The notes below the pieces were generated by a model that saw nothing but the letters and a program-made list of their open reading frames with translations, had not been told where the DNA came from and ran no database searches. From Nematopogon swammerdamellus (Eukaryota > Arthropoda > Insecta > Lepidoptera > Adelidae): a stretch of 64,000 nucleotides of DNA. The stretch is from the NCBI GenBank assembly GCA_946902875.1, contig OX336344.1, positions 19,117,791 to 19,181,790 on the forward strand, read 5' to 3'. Within the stretch, counting starts at the first letter, position 1. Each line of letters starts with the position of its first letter. This document shows, in pieces, positions 11,701 to 26,700 of the stretch. The position numbers and the translations under genes were made by a program.

Positions 11701-14700
11701 GGCGAGCAGCCGCCGCCGCCGCCCGCGCCGCGGTAACCCGGCGCCTTGCTCGCGTCCACCTGCCCACACAACACACAACAGTAGAGATCATCTATTCTAT
11801 AAAAATGAACACCCCTCCACAAATTTTTATTGTTTCAATGTGGGAGAGGAAATAAAGTCAAAAGTCAAAGTCAAATTGGCTGGTCGGAGCATGTGCTTTG
11901 GCCCCTCCGACACAGCCACCCATACCAGATGACATAAAAAAAATGGTACTAAATACAGCAAATTTAAAATTAGCTTCACCCCAGTCCATCAGTGGAGAAT
12001 CGCCATGTTGTAAATCGATAAAATTTGTGAAACTTTCGAAAATCATAAAAAAAAAAACTTTCAGGTGCAGACAATGTTTTCATGTTTCGTAAAGTGATTC
12101 ATGAGGAGTTAATAGAATCAAAAATAAAAGTGGTGCCAGCAATTTACTTTTTTGAGATATGGCCTTTAAAAGAAAACAAATCTACAGAAAGTAACAAATC
12201 TACAGAAAAAATAAAGTCTACAGTCAATGTACGAAAGGAGCACTGAAGAACGTCTTCGCGGTCACTCATTAAAACTAAAATGGCCCACACATAGAACCAA
12301 CCCCAGGAAGCATTTTCTGACGCACCGGGTCTTAAGGTCCTGGAACAAATTATCTGAGGACACCGTCAGCGCCCCCTCGGTTAATTCTTTAAAAAACCAA
12401 TTAGACAAAAAAAAAAAAAACAAAAAACAAACAAACAAAAATACTTAAAAACAATACAAGTGCACTCATAAATTAATAAACAGAATACACGCACCAGCCG
12501 TTAGCTGTCAGTGTTTAAAATAAATAAATAAAATAAAAATAAAATTCCGGAGCTGTATGGGCACGTTATATGGTTAACTCTGACGTGTCGGCGGGACAGC
12601 ATATGTCTCGGCGACTCGGGCGATCTTCGGCATTGCAATACACTCTCTTTTAATATGGGGACAAGGCTCAATTTATACTTCTAAAAAAAGGTGGAGTTAA
12701 GCTCTTCTCGAAATGATTCACTTTGTCGCCAAGCTAGAGCACAGAGCAGAGATCTATTCAGTAAGATTCTATAAGATCTATTCGCAATAGGGAAGCAGTG
12801 CGCGCGCGGCGCCGACATTCGAAGGGTTAAACAAATTGTTCTCACGGAGCGCGCTCGAAGAGTTATGCAGAATTCTGAGATGGCAGATAGTATAATTATT
12901 GCTTTATAAAGAAGAAGAGGTGCGTACCTGCATCTGCGGCGGGTCGGGGTTGTGCTGAGAGTGGTGGTGTTCGCCGGTGGGCGCCGGGCCCCACATCATC
13001 CCCACCGGGTCCTTGAACAGTGAGTACTCCTGCGCTCCGCTCTGTCCAGTGTGAAACAACACTATTAGCAATGATGTCACGCGAGAGAAAGTGATAGTTT
13101 TCTTCTATTAGAGTGTATTTATTTTACGAAGGCACGAGGGGTACGAGGTAGGAAGTGGTGCGAGAGGGGACCGCGCGGAGCTCAGTAGAGAACGAACTCG
13201 GTGCCCGGTCGGTACACATGTTCTTCACGTCTCCGCGTCGCTCCGTCGAACCGAGTCGTCCCCTCCCTACTGAGCTCCGCGCGGTCCCACACCACTTCCT
13301 ACCTCATACCCCTCGTGCCTTCGTAAAATGAAAACACTATGAATTTTGATGAACGAGCAGTCGAAGCTGGTGTGTTCATATCTAGGCTCACTGGTGGTTT
13401 ATTTTATTTTTGTTGTATAGTGCATTGAAATGTTTATCAGGTCTGTTTTTAACCTTCATTAGCAGGTATTGTGTGGGAGAGGTGACGGGTAGGTTAAGTC
13501 CGTCAATTGACGAGTGCTCCTTCATCATTGCGCCATATCACAGTCCGTAGTCAAGTTATTTTTCTGTTAATTATAGAGAACTTTATTACCAGTATTTTTG
13601 TTTGAATTCTACTTCATATCATAGTAGTTGCAGGTAAGAGAACAAACAGGATTGCAAAAAAAAATATATATATATATACATTTTAAAACATTTCTTTTTT
13701 TAATCTGCAGTATAAATGCTGTACAGTCAACTGTATAATGAACAGTGATCCTGTATGAGTGAACTATGAACTCCATTTACACTCATCAGCCTTTGGCCGC
13801 CTGTCAAAAAAAGAAATAAAAAAATTATAGAATAAAGAAATAATAGAAATATAGAGCATATAATATAGACCTGTGCGGTGTTGATGTGCAGAGCGGAGGT
13901 GTGCGTGGTGGGCGTCTCGTCCATGCACCACGATGACACGCTCTCCGGGCTCATCTGTAACAGACGCCACACGTTACCGACAATCCCAATGAGAGGCAAC
14001 TACGACTCATCGTCTACGCGACTGTGGGAACATAGCAACATAGTGAGGAGACACACAATGAACCCAGAAGAAATCGCACCTCAAACGCATTCTATATTTC
14101 CTACAGAGCGCGAACTCTAGAAGGGGAAAACCAAAATGGATCTGAAAACTTTGCATTGACAGTGAAAGCACCAACGCACCATAATCACACCAACCGTGTA
14201 CCGTGTGGGGTCGGTACTTAAAAAGAATAGCCCCACTGCATCTCTCCCCGTCGCATGTCGTAAAAGTCGACTAAGGGATAAGAAAATTCGTCAGCCTCGG
14301 TAGCTCAGTGGCGCGGTTGGTTAGTCAACTGTTATTAAGCAACGCTGAGCGCGGTCAGTGATTGGATGGGTGACCGCTTGACCGTTGGAGGCTGACCGTG
14401 GTTCGGATTCCACGTTAAACTGTAGGTCCCTTCCCTTCTTACCTTACTAGGTGGTAGGGTTTATCCCGGCGGGGTTGGTACCACCGCACTGAACGAAATG
14501 TCGGTCGAAACGGCAATGTAAATAGTTCGTGTTTTCCGTCCAGTTTAGTGTAGCCGACATGAAATGAAGGGAAGCACTGACATGGCACCTAGTTCACCCT
14601 GTGTTATGGGCTGACATCACGGATGTTGTAGGTGATGTAGCCAACCGTGTCAGGTTCCATAAAAAAAAAAAAACCAAAAAAAATATATAATAATTTCTGA

Positions 14701-17700
14701 CCACACGCATCAATTAGACTCGAGGAGAATTAGCCAGTAGCAAACGATCCAAAACGCAATGCAATGAAAAACAACTTGAACACTTAAATATTTGTAGTTT
14801 TTATTCCATGGGTAAACAAGTAAATAAATTTTATATTTGAAGCCACTGGTAACTATATGGATGAATTTATTCATACACATTTCTTGTGGAACACAATTTG
14901 ATCGCAAGTAGAGTAACCAATGTATAAGTCAAGGGAAATGCTCTACAGTGAGACCGTAAAAGGTGTCAACTAAAATCCAAACCGAGTTCATGAGTCATCC
15001 TTTATTTTTTCTTCTTCAAGTTATTCAATCGTTAGGTAGCAGCAACAAAATTTATTATAGGTCGAGACACGCAAATAGAGCTCTCCCCGCCATACAAAAC
15101 GTACGGCGATGAGAAATCTATTTACGTGTCTCAAACTATACTTAACACAATTTCAAGGACAATGAACAATCACAACACACAATCCTCGGTAGCTCAGTGG
15201 TGCCGTCGGTCGACTGTTGTTAAGCACACCTGGGTGCGGTAAGTACTTGAATGGGTGACCGCTAGTCCGTTGGAGGCTGACCGTGTCTCGGATTCCACGT
15301 GAAACTGTAGGTCCCTTCCCTTCTTACCTTTCTAGGTGGTAGGGTTTATCCCGTCCGGGTTGATACCGCCGCACTGACTGAAACGTCGTTCGAAAAGGCT
15401 ATGTAAATTGATCGTGTTTTCCGTCCAGTTCAGTGTAGTCGACATTAAATTAAGGTAACACACTGACGTGGCAACTAGTACACCCGGTGTTATGGGCTGA
15501 CATCACGGATGTTTTAGGTGATGTAGCCAACCGTGTCAGTTTCCATAAAAAAAAAAAACACAAAATGCATTACTTTCACAGTCTCCATTCCTACGTTCAA
15601 TTTATCACTGAGTCTCATGCGCGTCTCTTCATATCAACATTGCATAGTGAGACGTTACAAAATCTCACAGTACGTGCTTTTCTCAATATCTGAACATGCA
15701 GCAGATGTTTATGATATGTCACATTCTGATTGTAAAGAATTTTCCACTATCGACTTAATTAATTAAATGTTTGAAACCTCACGTTCTTTGAACTGATGAT
15801 CTAAGCTTTATATAATCTTCATTCATGTCAACAAGTCTTGATCTGTGTCGACGTTTATCGATTATGTGACACGGCATTATACAGAAGTTTACTGAAGGAG
15901 TAAACAGAACCGTATAGATGCATATCATACATACATATCACACACGCCGAATTCCGACAATCGGGGTAAGCAGAGTAATCGGTGTTGTGCTGCATCGACT
16001 CTGGTAAATTACAGCACAACACCGACCGCCACGTTTCGCAAAGTATTCGAACAAGATTCAATCGATCAAGCAGCAAGTAAGGCACGAAGACCCACCTGCT
16101 GAATGACTCGGTGGAAGCACCGTGCCAAGGTGAGAGGTGCTGAGCCTGTCGCCCTTTAGCACGGCATCTTGTCCTTATCCCCTAGTCGCCTTTTACGACA
16201 TGCATGGGGAGAGATGCAGTGGGGCTATTCTTTTTAAGTACAGGCCCCACACGGTACCATATACTCATAGATTCTAATATAAATCTCCCTGTTCGTATTC
16301 TCCAAGTCCGCCATACTCTCGCATGTGCTCTAGCACTTTAAACTCAGCCACCCACAACAGATTACCTAAAAAGAAATTCGATGTGTACACATAAAAAAAA
16401 AACGGCCAAGTGCGAGTCGGACTCGCGCACCGAGGTTTCCGCACCACAAAAAAAAAACATTGAAAAAAAAAACATGTTTCTTGCATGGGAACCCCCCTTA
16501 ATTTTTCCTTTTAAAATTTTTTTTATTATTTGTTGTTATATCCGCCATAATAACACATATTCTGTGAAAATTTCAATGTGCTACCTATTACGGTTCAAGA
16601 GATACAGCCCTCGGACAGACAGACAGACGGACGGACGGACGGACGGACAGACGTCGTAGGCTTAGTAATAGGCTTCCGTACGGGATGGGGAAACCTAAAA
16701 AAGATCGGGCTGAAGTGAGGTTGCACCTGAGAGTGGTGCGGGGGCACGCGCGGCAGGCTCCGCTCGTCGTCGTGCTTGGGTGCGGGCGGGGCCGAGTGGC
16801 ACGGCGGCGCGGGGGCGGAGGAGGCGGGCGCGACGATCGCCGCCGACTCCGACGCCGCGGCGAGCTTCATCGGCGCCGGCGCGGAGACCAGGCCGCTCGC
16901 GACACTCACGCACGGCTGCAACGCGACGCACGCGTTAAAATGTATTGTGATGAATTTCAGAAGTACCTACGGGAAGTTCTTATGTAGTCTCTTTTTATTT
17001 ATTGCTTATGGAACTCATAACCAACGGAGTTGCCGAAGATTGGAACCAACTTCCGGAGGACATTATCAGTGCAAATACCAATTTTGTACCATGTGGGGCT
17101 GGTACTTTAAAAGAATAGCCCCACTGCATCTCTCCCCGTGTATGTCGTAACAGGCGACTAAGGGATATGACTCCCTTCTTATATTACTAGGTGGTAGGGT
17201 TCAACCCGCCCAGATTGGTACCACCGCACTGAATGAAAGGTCGCTCGAAACGGCTATGTAAATAGTTTGTGTTTTCTGTCCAGTTCAGTGTAGCCGGCAC
17301 GACCTAAGGGATGCACTGACGTGCCACCAAGTTCACCCGGTGTTATGGGCTTGACTTCACGGATGTTGTAGGTGATGTAGCCAACTGTCAGTTTACATAA
17401 AAAAAAACAACGTTAACAAATTAAAAAAACCGTTTGGTCACTCATCTGAATAAAGATTTAACAAAGTAACTAAGTGAAACAAAGTCGAATAAGTGAAAAA
17501 AAATTGATTTTGAGACTAGTCTAAAATAAATAAACAGTGTCGGTGGTCGTCGTCTGTTCGGCTGACGTGCCCAGCCCACTGCCAAATGAGCTTAGCCACT
17601 CGGCGTCCAATATCGACCAGTTTAGTGCGTTTACTTGCATTGCTTTTAACATTTGCTAGAACTTCTAAAATATGTTCGGTCTTTTACAAATTGCTATTTT

Positions 17701-20700
17701 TACATTTTTCCTGAATATCAGACTCAACCTGTTATTCATACTAAGTTTTTTGTAAAGTCACAGGCATTGATTCGCGCTGAAGTCGATTAAAATATCAACA
17801 TAGTTACTACAGGGCTGGCATAGCCAAAAATGGCTAAAGCCTTAAACAAAATAAAGATTTAAACAAAAATAAATCGGTACCTGTGTGGGCGGCACGCGCG
17901 GCTTGGCGTCAGCCGCGGTGGCGGTGAGGGTGGACGCGAAGGTGTGCGATTGCGGCCGCGAACCGACCAGCGCGTACGTGAGCGTGCTCAGCTTGCCGCT
18001 CGCGGCCGCCGTCGCCGCCGCGGCCGCTGCACGCTTCTCCACAGCTGCGGATACAATACAATATTAACTCTTTTGTTGCATACTGAACATGCACAGGGCG
18101 AGGAGTTTGAATTCATACTAAGTTTTTTTGTAAAGTCACAGGCGTTGAATCGTGCTGAAGCACATTAAAATATCAATATAGTTACTATGGGGCTGGCATA
18201 GCCAGGAATGGCTAAAAGCCTTAAACAAAATAAAGATAAAAAAAAAGAACATGCGTAGCGCAGATCGCAGTGGCTTCACTGAACATATCCAATCCAAGCC
18301 CACTGGCAGTAGCGGGAAGGCGCCAACTGAGGACGGGACTAGCGGGTGGCCATCTAGCTAGGGTGGGACTAGCGGGCTTGACATTTCAAGTTCGCATCTT
18401 GTCTTGTCAGCTAGTCTGCGATGACTAGGACGCCACCAGTTCATGTTCAAAAGTAAAACAATTGTGTAGTACCCGGAACTGACGAGCATGTATGAAGAAA
18501 AATATCAGTGTATCAGAATCTTGGCACATGGAGATCCGTTGTTTCTGCCCAATCCCATAGGGAAAGAGGTGTGATATAATTATGCATGTATGTAAAAAAC
18601 CCCTCTGAATAAAACAAAAGAAGGGCAGACTTAGCACTATGGCTGATTTCTTCCTGCCAACTGCCTGTTTTGTATTTCATCATTCTTTCTACTAGACACC
18701 TATGGATGCAATTTGGTTGTTTAGTTGGACGTTTTCCACTACACAAATGATCGCAGAAACATGCATTTTCTGGTGGCAAAATGGGCAAAATCCTTTCCGA
18801 GGCTAAAGCCCAATTGCGGGAAGGAGGGCTACCCCATGATTCAGCTAATCTTAGGATTATGTAAATTTCTTTTTTTCTATGCGTGAGATAAACCTAAATT
18901 TAGTGAATTTAAAACAATCAGGTCCAATTGCGGGAAGCATTGTTGATTGTCTACGATTGCACTAATCTTATGCCTGGTTGACACGATGCGAGTTAACGCA
19001 CGAGAAATGCTTCTAGAACGCATTTACGCACCGTGTAGACAGTTCTCGCAAGCTCGCAAACTGTTCAACGAACACTTCGCGATAGCGAGTTTTCTCGTTC
19101 GAGAAGATGCTCCTCGTGCGTGCAACCTCGCATCGTGTCAACGTACCTTTAGGGTTATATCAAGCATACAGAAGAGATACATTTCAGGGAGATAATCTTA
19201 AGATTAGCCAAATCAGAAGACAATCCTCCTTCCCGCAATTGGGTCCGAGCTCTATACATGTCAGTTAAGTGAAGTGAGATTTGAAGTTCGGTACACATCA
19301 AACCAACTCCGCTTTGGTTTCGTCCACTTGTAAAAATATAGAGAGAGAAGAACGCACCTTGCGTCTGCATGCGCGGAGGGGGCGCACGCGCTGTGGTCGC
19401 GTGCTTGTTCGCCGGCGTGCGAGTGGCGCCCGCCGTGCGACCTCCAGCCGTCGCGCTCACTGCTGCGCCCACCGTCTGCGCGGAACCACCGATGCACTTT
19501 ATACAACAACGATGCGGTAGAAATCAGACCCATTTCTCACGTGTTACTTTTTTATTTATTTTTTGTATAGCGCATATGGATCGTATCACATGTGGCATTG
19601 TTTCACCTACAAGTAGGTGTCTAACGATGCCCATGAACTTTCAGTGATGCACGGGGATTGCGAATGTGATGGCAGCCTGATAGGAGCCTTTTCAAGGCCC
19701 TTTTGAAAAACCCCAGGTCAACCAAAAACCCCTGGGGAGGAAATAGTTTTGTGTATGTACAATGTAAATACCGAGGCTGACAATAATAATGGTGTGTCGT
19801 CGCTCCACAGTAAGTGGATACGGAGCTCTCCGAGATGGGGGTGGTGGTGGTGGCCTACGTGTCTAGTACCACCACTCATCGCTCGAAGGTAGTCTCGCGT
19901 CGTCTCGGAGAGCTCTGTAGCCACGGCCTGCACCCGCCGGCGCGCTTGGAGGCCTGTCTCCCACCGCCGGCAGTAATGCCGTTTTTGTTTTTGATTGTTT
20001 ATATTAATTTTGTATATTTTTATTATTTTATTATGTATGAAGAATTAATATAAATATTGTAAAATGAAAACGTGAAAATAAATAAATAAATTAATAATAA
20101 AACCCTCACTTTAATTCATCCTAGTCCATATTTCTGAATGTAATACAAGCGTGAACCGCAAACGAACCTTAGTGACGGCGGGCTGCTTAGCCGGCTTGGG
20201 CTGTGCGACGGGCGCGGGCGCGGAGGGCAACTTAGCCCGCGGCAGCAGGTGGAAGATGTCCGCGTCGGGATCTCGGATCATTGCGGCTATCAGCGTCGCC
20301 GCCTGCCTCGTCGCCTCAGCGGAGCCCCTGGAGACACACGAGCATGTTCCATTACATTGAACATACAGAAGTCCTAGTCGCTTGTCTTTTTTAGAATAGA
20401 ATAGAATCGACGTGATGGCCCTCTCGCCCTGCCCCTTGCCCTGCTTGTCCACCTCGATGTGGGCGCCGGTGGAGGTGCAGATCGGATGTAGCCAAGCATG
20501 TGAGATTGCATGATGAGAATAGAGTAACTTGATGGTGATGATCCTCTCGCCCTTACCCTTGCCCTGCTTGTCAACCTCGATGTGGGCGCTAGTGGAGGCG
20601 CAGATAGGATGTAGCCAAGAATGTAGAGATGCATAATGAGAAAAGACTAACTTGATGCTGATGATCCTCTCGCCCTGCCCCTTGCCCAGCTTGTCCACAT

Positions 20701-23700
20701 CGATGTGGGCGCCAGTGGAGGCGCAGATCGGATGTAGCCAAGCATAATGAGAATAAACTAACTTGATGGTGATGATCCTCTCGCCCTTACCCTTGCCCTG
20801 CTTGTCAACCTCGATGTGGGCGCCAGTGGAGGCGCAGATCGGATGTAGCTAAGCGTGTCGAGTTGCATAATGAGAATAGACTAACTTGATGGTGATGATC
20901 CTCTCGCCCTGCCCCTTGCCCTGCTTGTCAACCTCGATGTGGGCGCCAGTGGAGGCGCAGATCGGATGTAGCTAAGCGTGTCGAGTTGCATAATGAGAAT
21001 AGACTAACTTGATGGTGATGATCCTCTCGCCCTGCCCCTTGCCCTGCTTGTCCACCTCGATGTGGGCGCCGGTGGAGGCGCGGATCGGATGTAGCCAAGC
21101 GTGTCGAGTTGCATAATGAGAATAGACTAACTTGATGCTGATGATCCTCTCGCCCTGCCCCTTGCCCAGCTTGTACACATCGATGTGGGCGCCAGTGGAG
21201 GCGCAGATCGGATGTAGCCAAGCATAATGAGAATAGACTAACTTGATAGTGATAATCCTCTCGCCCTGCCCCTTGCCCTGCTTGTCCACCTCGATGTGGG
21301 CGCCGGTGGAGGCGCAGATCGGATGTAGCCAAGCATAATGAGAATAGACTAACTTGATGCTGATGATCCTCTCGCCCTGCCCCTTGCCCAGCTTGTCCAC
21401 ATCGATGTGGGCGCCAGTGGAGGCGCAGATCGGATGTAGCCAAGCATAATGAGAATAGACTAACTTGATAGTGATAATCCTCTCGCCCTGCCCCTTGCCC
21501 TGCTTGTCCACCTCGATGTGGGCGCCGGTGGAGGCGCAGATCGGATGTAGCCAAGCATAATGAGAATAGACTAACTTGATGCTGATGATCCTCTCGCCCT
21601 GCCCCTTGCCCAGCTTGTCCACATCGATGTGGGCGCCAGTGGAGGCGCAGATCGGATGTAGCCAAGCATAATGAGAATAGACTAACTTGATGCTGATGAT
21701 CCTCTCGCCCTGCCCCTTGCCCTGCTTGTCCACCTCGATGTGGGCGCCGGTGGAGGCGCAGATCGGATGTAGCCAAGCATAATGAGAATAGACTAACTTG
21801 ATGCTGATGATCCTCTCGCCCTGCCCCTTGCCCAGCTTGTCCACATCGATGTGGGCGCCAGTGGAGGCGCAGATCGGATGTAGTCAAGCATAATGAGAAT
21901 AGACTAACTTGATGGTGATTATCCTCTCGCCCTGCCCCTTGCCCAGCTTGTCCACATCGATGTGGGCGCCAGTGGAGGCGCAGATCGGATGTAGCCAAGC
22001 ATAATGAGAATAGACTAACTTGATGCTGATGATCCTCTCGCCCTGCCCCTTGCCCAGCTTGTCCACATCGATGTGGGCGCCAGTGGAGGCGCAGATCGGA
22101 TGTAGCCAAGCATAATGAGAATAGACTAACTTGATGCTGATGATCCTCTCGCCCTGCCCCTTGCCCAGCTTGTCCACATCGATGTGGGCGCCAGTGGAGG
22201 CGCAGATCGGATGTAGCCAAGCATAATGAGAATAGACTAACTTGATGGTGGTTATCCTCTCGCCCTGCCCCTTGCCCAGCTTGTCCACATCGATGTGGGC
22301 GCCAGTGGAGGCGCAGATCGGATGTAGTCAAGCATAATGAGAATAGACTAACTTGATGGTGATTATCCTCTCGCCCTGCCCCTTGCCCAGCTTGTCCACA
22401 TCGATGTGGGCGCCAGTGGAGGCGCAGATCGGATGTAGTCAAGCATAATGAGAATAGACTAACTTGATGCTGATGATCCTCTCGCCCTGCCCCTTGCCCA
22501 GCTTGTCCACATCGATGTGGGCGCCAGTGGAGGCGCAGATCGGATGTAGCCAAGCATAATGAGAATAGACTAACTTGATGCTGATGATCCTCTCGCCCTG
22601 CCCCTTGCCCAGCTTGTCCACATCGATGTGGGCGCCAGTGGAGGCGCAGATCGGATGTAGCCAAGCATAATGAGAATAGACTAATTTGATGCTGATGATC
22701 CTCTCGCCCTGCACCTTGTCCACATCGATGTGGGCGCCAGTGGAGGCGCAGATCGGATGTAGCCAAGCATAATGAGAATAGACTAACTTGATGGTGATGA
22801 TCCTCTCGCCCTGCCCCTTGCCCTGCTTGTCCACCTCGATGTGGGCGCCGGTGGAGGCGCGGATCGCGTTGATGTTGCTCCCCGCGCGGCCGATCACGCG
22901 CGAGATCGCGTGCGCCGCCACAGACACCTTCTTGCATCTGCCAACGTATGTCTCTTTATAATGGAGTGAATTGGTTTTTATTTTTGGTGTCAAATGTCAA
23001 TTTCTAAGCTTTTTTTTAGTCAGACATTTGAATAGATTTGAGGAGATAGTTCTTTTAATTATTTTTTTTATTTACAGTTTAAAAAATTTGAAAAAAAAAG
23101 GGGTCACTAACATCAACAGTCAAGGCCATCCATGGCTGTTAATGTACATTTGTTTTGTTTGTAGATTAAAAGTCTAACCTTAAATATTAAGGGTGGATCT
23201 GCTCTATAGAAAGAAAGAAAAAAGTAACAGTCAATATTAGAATATTCTGTGGTTTCTACATCATCGATATGCATTTATAATTCAATGCGGATGAATGCAA
23301 TACCACAGTTGTACACAAATAAATCATAATAAGACCTTCATTATAGACATTTTTTCCAAAGTATCAGTAACCTCTGAGGGCTAGAGATGCTTTAAAAAAC
23401 ACATGCACATTACCCAGGCTCGACGGTGGAGAGTGCCTGAACGCTGGACTTGCGAACCACTTCCTTCCAGCCGTCCTCGCGACGGCCCGCGCCCGCGCCA
23501 CTACCCTTGGGGCTCGTGTTCTTGCCGTCCGTCTCCCATCTGTCAACACCACACTCTTTAATGTCACAAATTGTGTCGTAACATTCGTCTTCAGCGCGGC
23601 GTAGTATAGTTAATACTTCATTGAGTAAATGTGCAATATTTACGTGCCGTAATGTATATAACACGTAGACAAATATGTTTCCAGATCAAGCAGAAAAATT

Positions 23701-26700
23701 TTTTTTTTTACTTTTGAGCGCTAGTTCCCTGGCCTATACGTACAAAGTGACGGCGGCATGATATCTCGCTTTGCGCGCCGCGTTTGTGCAAAAAAGCTAA
23801 CGCTTAAAACATCAGTGTTCTTTCTTCCGCACGGCCCGGAAACAGAGTTAACTGACGAGGGCACGACGGGAGCTTAAACGTCTAGCGCGCTGTAAGAAAG
23901 CAAGAGTGGCCACGACACTACTTGCTCTGGCTCTCCCTGCCCACATATTTCGCCCCAAGTAGTCTCGGGTCCTTCAAGAGAGGCGTGAATAGGCACCTGC
24001 CAGGCCGGCATGGCATTCGCAATCCCTCATGCGACCGAATGTCCATGGGCGTCTTTATACACCTTATTGATGTCTCGGCGCCACATGTCGCGCTTACTAT
24101 AAAAAAAACTTGCAATTGGCCCGGATGTGTTAGGTGAAAACATTGAGTGCTGTGTTTGCCGCCCGCTTGTGTTGCTTTTTTTTCTGATCTGTGTTAGGAC
24201 TTTAACAAAAATTTTACTAAAAAGAACACATCATTTTAACAATATTTCATTGACACAAACGCATATTCAGTACGGTGCGTTGTAATTTTTATTGCGTCCC
24301 ATTCAGCCCCATGTATGTTCTGCATTTTTGTAGGTACATATGACAAGGACAGAGATTGGTTTTAGAACTTTACAAATTATTTTAAAATTTGCTTTTAGTC
24401 ACGAACATACATGGTGCACTTTCGTATTGCATACATTGTATGTGCGATGCATACACATGAACCGATGTGGATGGATAGATCGATGCTCCCAGGCCCCCAA
24501 TTCAGAGATTGTGACAAGTGTGAAGATATGAAAGGCAAGGGGTACAGATTTTTTATAAAAGGCTGGGATCAGTGTAATAAAACAAATTAACTTTAACTAA
24601 AGTCGGCTAAAGGGAGCACTGGCATGGTTGCAGGTTAAACAACAAAATATATGATAATTTGCAATTTGAATAAATCTATTATTGAACCATAAGATGAATA
24701 ATTGGATATTACTCTATGGAAAATGAAATATGTAGCAAATCTCTCAAAGACAAATCCTCGCAGAATTGCTTCCATATGTATAAGACAGATCTATGAACAT
24801 TTTAGTCGCCATGCACGAGTTAACACTAAAACAACTTAGGCTCAACGCACACGTACCACATTCCATAGACATCAGAGCAACAAAAAAAGTCGCAGACTAT
24901 GATTTAGTACGAAAACGCTTCGACGGATCCGACTGCAATCTGCAGTACGCGTCAGTGCTATGACGTGTTTTCATATGAATTTGATACTCCCTACACGGTG
25001 CAACTTTCTTGCGATTGCGATGTCCTTGGAATATCATGCGTGTGAGTTAAGCCTAAAGTGCACACAACTATATAACAAAATGTGCAGAAAAATATAAAAT
25101 GCATGCAAGTACTAACTACGTAAATTTTTAGCACCATCGTCCGTTAACTAATAATTGGTTTTAGACACATTTTGATGTAAATACTTTGATAATCGTTTTA
25201 GAAACTGGTTTATATTTCGCCGGGAATACAAATTGTATTTTATGAGCACATTTATACAGTATAAAAGGTGGTCCATTCCATACTTTGGATGATGTAAACA
25301 TTTATAGAATCTGACAAAGAAATTTAATATCGTATTATTTTCTCATATCGTAAAAATATCAGCAAATAGGAGAGGCCATTAAAGATTTATCATAGCCCGA
25401 TTTCTGCGGGGCAAAATGCCCACTGCAGACTAAAGATTGGAAAATTCTACACACACATAAAATTCTTTCCAATGTAAATATTTACGTTAGGCCAAAGTAC
25501 AAAATGGGCGACGCTCACATTTGAAAACACAACTTACTGAAGGGTGCCGTGCGACTTTTTATTTCTATCAAACTCATGTTCATCCAGATTGTGTCTGGTG
25601 GACTCAAAGACGAGGCCCTTTCTCGGAGCTACACCGTATTTGGCTACGCACTGAAGGGCACTCGGTTTAGTTGGGATCTCCTCTTCATATTTTCTGGAAA
25701 AAGAAACGCATCCGTCACTTACCTCGGATGATAGCTCGAAGCATGGATCGCATTTAACCATGGATGGATCGCTATTATTGGTGGTCACTTTTTATTACTA
25801 TTTTAATTTATTTTCATGTACCAATCGATTCTGCAGATCTTTCCTCTACAGAACCGGTAAACTTTGGAACGCTCTCCCTGCCCATATATTTCCCCCCAAG
25901 TACAGTCTCGGGTCCTTCAAGAGGGGCGTGAATGGGCACCTGTCAGGCCGGCATGGCATTCGCAACCCCTGCATACGACCGAATGTCCATGGGCGTCGTT
26001 AGACACCTTATGGGTGGCTCAGCGTCATATGTGGTGCTGTCAATAAAAAAAAATGTAAAAAAATAATTACATCATGAAATGCCCTGCTGCCCTCGGGGCC
26101 CAAAACTTTAAGAAAGGCGAATATTCTAGCATGCATTGCTCCTTTGAGTATCTAGGCTTCGCCGTGGAAACTCTTGGCATTCGGTTGCCCGATGCAAAAT
26201 ACTTTTCTGATCAGCTCAGCAAGCTGTTGATAGAAAAGTCGGGCGACCACCGCGCCAAATCCTTTTTTCTCCAGCGAATAGGGCTGGAGATTCAAAGGGA
26301 CAACACGACTAGTATTTTGGGTATGGCGGGGGAGTCGGCGGAGATGGACTGAATTTATATTATTTAATATTAATATTAGTTTAAGTAATTATAATAAGAA
26401 GCTGTGTAATAAATCAATAATTTTGAATTGTAAATAAGTTACTGCGAGAAATATTTAGTGCAAGTTTGTCGCAGTAGTCTTTTAAGTCTTGCAAGTCTTT
26501 TAGATTTGTGACAGAGATAATTCAAGTCTCCTATATTATAAATAGCCAAACGTGAACAGCTAACAGTTTTGTGACAAGTATGTCGGTCTGTTCCTAGATA
26601 TATGTTTTTGATGAGTATTTTATGATTATTGAGTTGTGTTATTATCTATTGGCTATTGTGTGCAGATACTTCTACAAGGAACGGAGTAATTCATTCACCA

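Noticed and set aside
14320..14400. Possible 5S rRNA gene fragment
   Set aside because: Only the internal control region resembles 5S, and it is embedded in a repeated SINE with body and poly-A tail.
20928..22937. 669-codon minus-strand open frame over the KH array
   Set aside because: It starts at an ATG formed by the exon 23 acceptor border and is in a different frame from the KH domain. It stays open only because every repeat unit is a multiple of three without a stop in that frame. Arg/His/Gly/Gln-rich repetition is compositional.
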